In this document: piece by piece, positions 61,708 to 64,000 of the stretch
Position numbering within the stretch: position 1 is the stretch's first letter
How the letters are laid out: each line of letters opens with the position of its first letter
DNA from: Afifella pfennigii DSM 17143
GTDB lineage: Bacteria; Pseudomonadota; Alphaproteobacteria; Rhizobiales; Afifellaceae
Direction: 5' to 3'
Assembly: GCF_000688515.1 (NCBI RefSeq)
Contig: NZ_JHZK01000014.1
Span: forward strand, 24,193 to 88,192
Length of the DNA stretch: 64,000 bases
Position numbers and translations under genes: made by a program
The notes under the pieces: generated by a model
The model's input: the letters and a program-made list of their open reading frames with translations, nothing else
Database searches by the model: none
What the model was told of the DNA's origin: nothing

Positions 61708-63249
61708 ATGCAAACGCCCAACGCCCGCAACGACGTCTACGACATCCTCGTCGTGGGAGGCGGCATCAATGGCTGCGGCATCGCCCGCGACGCGGCCGGG
61801 CGCGGCTGGTCGGTGCTTCTGTGCGAGATGGGAGATCTGGCAGGCGCCACCTCCTCCGCCTCCACCAAGCTCATCCATGGCGGCCTCAGATATCTGGAAT
61901 ATTACGAGTTCCGCCTGGTGCGCGAGGCGCTGATGGAGCGCGAGACGTTGTGGGCGATGGCGCCGCATATCGTCTGGCCGCTGCGCTTCGTGCTGCCGCA
62001 TCACAAGGGCCTGCGGCCGGCCTGGCTGTTGCGGCTCGGGCTGTTCCTCTACGACCATCTCGGCGGGCGCCGGAAGCTGCCGGCGACGCGCATCCTCAAT
62101 CTGAAACAGGACCCGGCCGGAGCGCCGCTCGCCGGCGATTGCCGGCTCGGCTTTGAATATTCCGATTGCTGGGTGGACGATGCCCGCCTCGTCGTGCTCA
62201 CCGCCCGCGCGGCGCAGGCGAAGGGTGCGAGGATACGCACCCGCACCAAGGTCACGGCGGTTGAGAGCGAGAACGGGCTGTGGCGGGCGCGGCTTGAAAC
62301 GCCGGAAGGCGAGGAGGAGAGCGTTTCGGCGCGCCTCGTCGTCAACGCCGCCGGGCCCTGGGTCGACCGGCTCGGCATCGCCTCGCAGGCCGCCGAGCCG
62401 CGCCGCATCCGTCTCGTCAAGGGCAGCCATATCGTGGTCAAGAAGCTCTTCGACCATGACCGCTGCTACATCTTCCAGAACGCCGACGGGCGCATCGTCT
62501 TCGCCATCCCCTATGAGGGCGACTTCACCCTCATCGGCACGACCGATCTCGATTATGCCGGCGATCCGGGCGATGTCGCCATCGCGGCGGAGGAGATCGA
62601 CTATCTGTGCGAAGCGGCGAGCGGCTATTTCACCCGCGCGGTAAAGCCGACGGACGTCGTATGGAGCTTTTCCGGCGTGCGGCCCCTCGTCGACGATGGG
62701 GCGAGCGCGGCGCAGGCGGCAACGCGCGATTACGTGCTCGACCTCGCCGATGCGGAAGGCGCGCCGGCGCTGCATGTCCTCGGCGGCAAGATCACCACCT
62801 ATCGCCGGCTTGCCGAGGCGGCGCTTGCGAAGATCGAGCGCGCGCTCGGGGAACGTCGCGGCGCGCCGTGGACGGACGGCAAGCCCCTGCCGGGCGGGGA
62901 TTTCCCCCAAGAAGGCTACGACGATCTCGTCGCCAGGATCGCCGCCGAGCGCCCCGGTTTGCCCCGCGCGCTGATCGCCCGGCTGGTGCGCGCCTACGGG
63001 ACGGAGACGGAAAGGCTTCTCGGCGAGGCGAGCGGGCCGGCCGATCTCGGCCGCCATTTCGGCGCCGGGCTCTATCAGCGCGAGGTGGATTATCTCCGCC
63101 GGCACGAATGGGCGCTGACGGCCGAGGACGTTCTGTGGCGGCGCTCCAAGCTCGGCCTGCGCTTCTCGGTGCCGGAAGTCGCGGCGCTGGAAGCCTATCT
63201 GACGGCACCGGCAACGCCGGAAAGCCGGATGGCGGAGGCCGGAGCCTGA
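61708..63249 (+). CDS. glpD: FAD-dependent glycerol-3-phosphate dehydrogenase family (GlpD; EryB possible)
   Basis: 513 aa. FAD-binding DILVVGGGINGCGIARDAAG starts at about residue 12, and TSSASTKLIHGGLRYLEYYE and LFLYDHLGGRRKLP are GlpD/GlpA signatures. GPWVDRLGIA and FSGVRPLVDDG belong to the substrate end. It oxidises sn-glycerol 3-phosphate or a near relative such as erythritol phosphate, passing electrons to quinone; it should be peripheral on the inner membrane. Cotranscription with PhnDCEE suggests that the imported compound contains or yields such a phosphate. Whether GlpD or the related erythritol-phosphate dehydrogenase EryB is meant cannot be told from the motifs. Confidence 0.88.
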   Translation: MQTPNARNDVYDILVVGGGINGCGIARDAAGRGWSVLLCEMGDLAGATSSASTKLIHGGLRYLEYYEFRLVREALMERETLWAMAPHIVWPLRFVLPHHKGLRPAWLLRLGLFLYDHLGGRRKLPATRILNLKQDPAGAPLAGDCRLGFEYSDCWVDDARLVVLTARAAQAKGARIRTRTKVTAVESENGLWRARLETPEGEEESVSARLVVNAAGPWVDRLGIASQAAEPRRIRLVKGSHIVVKKLFDHDRCYIFQNADGRIVFAIPYEGDFTLIGTTDLDYAGDPGDVAIAAEEIDYLCEAASGYFTRAVKPTDVVWSFSGVRPLVDDGASAAQAATRDYVLDLADAEGAPALHVLGGKITTYRRLAEAALAKIERALGERRGAPWTDGKPLPGGDFPQEGYDDLVARIAAERPGLPRALIARLVRAYGTETERLLGEASGPADLGRHFGAGLYQREVDYLRRHEWALTAEDVLWRRSKLGLRFSVPEVAALEAYLTAPATPESRMAEAGA

Positions 63250-63280
63250 GGCCGCCGCGCCAGGGATCAGACAGACAGGC

Positions 63281-63745
63281 TCAGCACAAGCCGCAGAGCG
63301 GGCGGCCCTGCGGCGCCAGCTGGGCCATCAGCGGCGACGGTTTTGCGCTCATCGCCTCGCCGAGCAGGATGGCGGAGGTCGGCCCGAGGGTGAAGCCCTG
63401 GTGGCCATGGCCGAAATTGAGCCACAACCCCGGATGTCGCGGGGCCTTGCCAAGGACGGGGAGCATGTCCGGCATGCAGGGGCGCACGCCGGCCCAGGGC
63501 TCCGCCTCCACCGGCTCGCCCAGCGCCACGAGCTCGGCGGCCTCTGTCTCGGCCCGCTGCAGCTGAACCGGCGTCAGAGGCGCGCCGAGCCTTGCGATCT
63601 CCGCGCCGGTGGCGATGCGCAGGCCCTGCCGCATCGGCGCGAGAACGGCGCCGATCTCCGTCGCCATCAGGGGCAGGCTCGGCGCCGCATCGGTGCGGTA
63701 GTTGTCCGTCGTCAGATATTTCGGGACTTCGGAGGCCATGACGCT
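63281..63745 (-). pseudogene. C-terminal part of a FAD-dependent amino-acid oxidase (DadA-like), cut by an IS
   Basis: About 155 residues match the last third of DadA/DAO-type oxidoreductases: a DGLRI-type strand (APMRQGLRIATGAEIARLG), WAGVRPCMPDMLPVLGKAP and the C-terminal FAD-binding GLWLNFGHGHQGFTLGPTSA. Family members are ~410-430 aa, so ~270 N-terminal residues with the first FAD loop are gone. The homology stops near 63745, where the IS3-family element begins. The remaining ATG (63739) would give a protein lacking half of the FAD site, so it is non-functional. Its end is convergent with glpD. Confidence 0.75.
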
Positions 63746-63746
63746 T

Positions 63747-64000
63747 TGGAGGGTCTGGCTCGATTGGGTTGACGTTAGGCTGCGGGCTGCTGGTTGAGCA
63801 AGCGGCGCTGCCGGATGGTTTCGTCCTTGATCCTCCTTCTCTCCTCGAGGATGGCCGGCGCCCTGCCGAAGTAGGCATCGGCAGGCGTGACGTTACCGAG
63901 GCTCTCGTGGACGCGGCGGTGGTTGTAGTGATCGATGAAGTCGCCGATGGCGGCCTCGAGCGCGCCGGGCAGATAGTGGTTCTCGAGCAGGATCCGGTTC
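63747..64000 (-). mobile_element. IS3-family insertion sequence, partial (left end)
   Basis: From about 63747 to the window edge. It contains the terminal part of the transposase gene and ~28 bases of non-coding IS end. The exact terminal inverted repeat cannot be fixed because the other end is outside the window. It has displaced the 5' part of the amino-acid oxidase gene. Confidence 0.7.
63775..64000 (-). CDS. IS3-family transposase (OrfB), C-terminal part
   Basis: 75 codons visible, continuing past the right edge. It reads RILLENHYLPGALEAAIGDF, IDHYNHRRVHESLGNVTPAD, then AYFGRAPAILEERRRIKDET and a basic Gln/Arg tail to TAA at 63775. This is the end of an rve-type integrase core: the YNxxRxHESLxxxTPAxxY pattern is the hallmark of IS3-family OrfB, with the last catalytic acid upstream, outside the window. 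The type is common in rhizobia. Completeness of the element cannot be judged. Confidence 0.85.
   Translation of the reverse strand, partial: NRILLENHYLPGALEAAIGDFIDHYNHRRVHESLGNVTPADAYFGRAPAILEERRRIKDETIRQRRLLNQQPAA

Overview
The window is a GC-rich, densely coded stretch of bacterial chromosome. Operons overlap by ATGA, TGATG or GTGA, and no stretch over about 300 bases lacks a gene. The gene families present (sqdB/D/C, MntR with SitABCD, class I heterodimeric fumarase, TctABC, PhnDCEE, PAS_5-like domain, DUF3422) point to an alphaproteobacterium, most likely in the Hyphomicrobiales (Rhizobiales). I saw no rRNA, tRNA or CRISPR array.

Layout. 1-8136 (minus): a stress-type operon of a P-type cation ATPase, a phosphotransferase-fold protein, a PRPP synthetase with an extra N-terminal domain, PEP synthase and a phosphoribosyltransferase cut by the window edge. 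8256-9932 (plus): an UbiB/ABC1 kinase. 9957-15416: a scarred catabolic region with CoxG, a truncated TRAP permease abutting the last ~40 codons of a molybdenum hydroxylase, diaminopropionate ammonia-lyase, a GntR regulator, a cupin, and the tail of a TPP enzyme abutting an aldehyde dehydrogenase. 15444-17398: a membrane-anchored nuclease and a DUF3422 protein. 17470-20552: the sulfolipid operon sqdB-sqdD-sqdC, preceded by an ATPase/FtsX/HlyD export system (20673-25018). 25120-29672: mntR divergent from sitABCD (manganese/iron uptake).

29846-40261 (minus) is the most distinctive part. It is a run of twelve genes: a TPP enzyme, a complete succinate-dehydrogenase-like complex (B, two anchors, A), a heterodimeric class I hydro-lyase, a TctCBA transporter and a TauE/SafE anion exporter. 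A LysR regulator coupled to an enolase-superfamily enzyme diverges from it. Read together it looks like uptake, quinone-linked oxidation, hydration and C-C cleavage of an unidentified dicarboxylate or sulfo-dicarboxylate. The flavoprotein has replaced the flavin-linking His and a substrate-contacting Thr of SDH.

42468-49035 (minus): an RND efflux pair with an AraC regulator and two small metal-associated proteins (DUF411, DUF2946-like). 49274-51766 (plus): a type I sulfatase. 51809-58024 (minus): HAD phosphatase, DeoR regulator, FGGY kinase and a sugar ABC transporter, divergent from phnDCEE-glpD (58243-63249). This is a possible polyol or organophosphate utilisation locus. The right edge holds an IS3-family transposase end that has cut off a FAD-dependent amino-acid oxidase.
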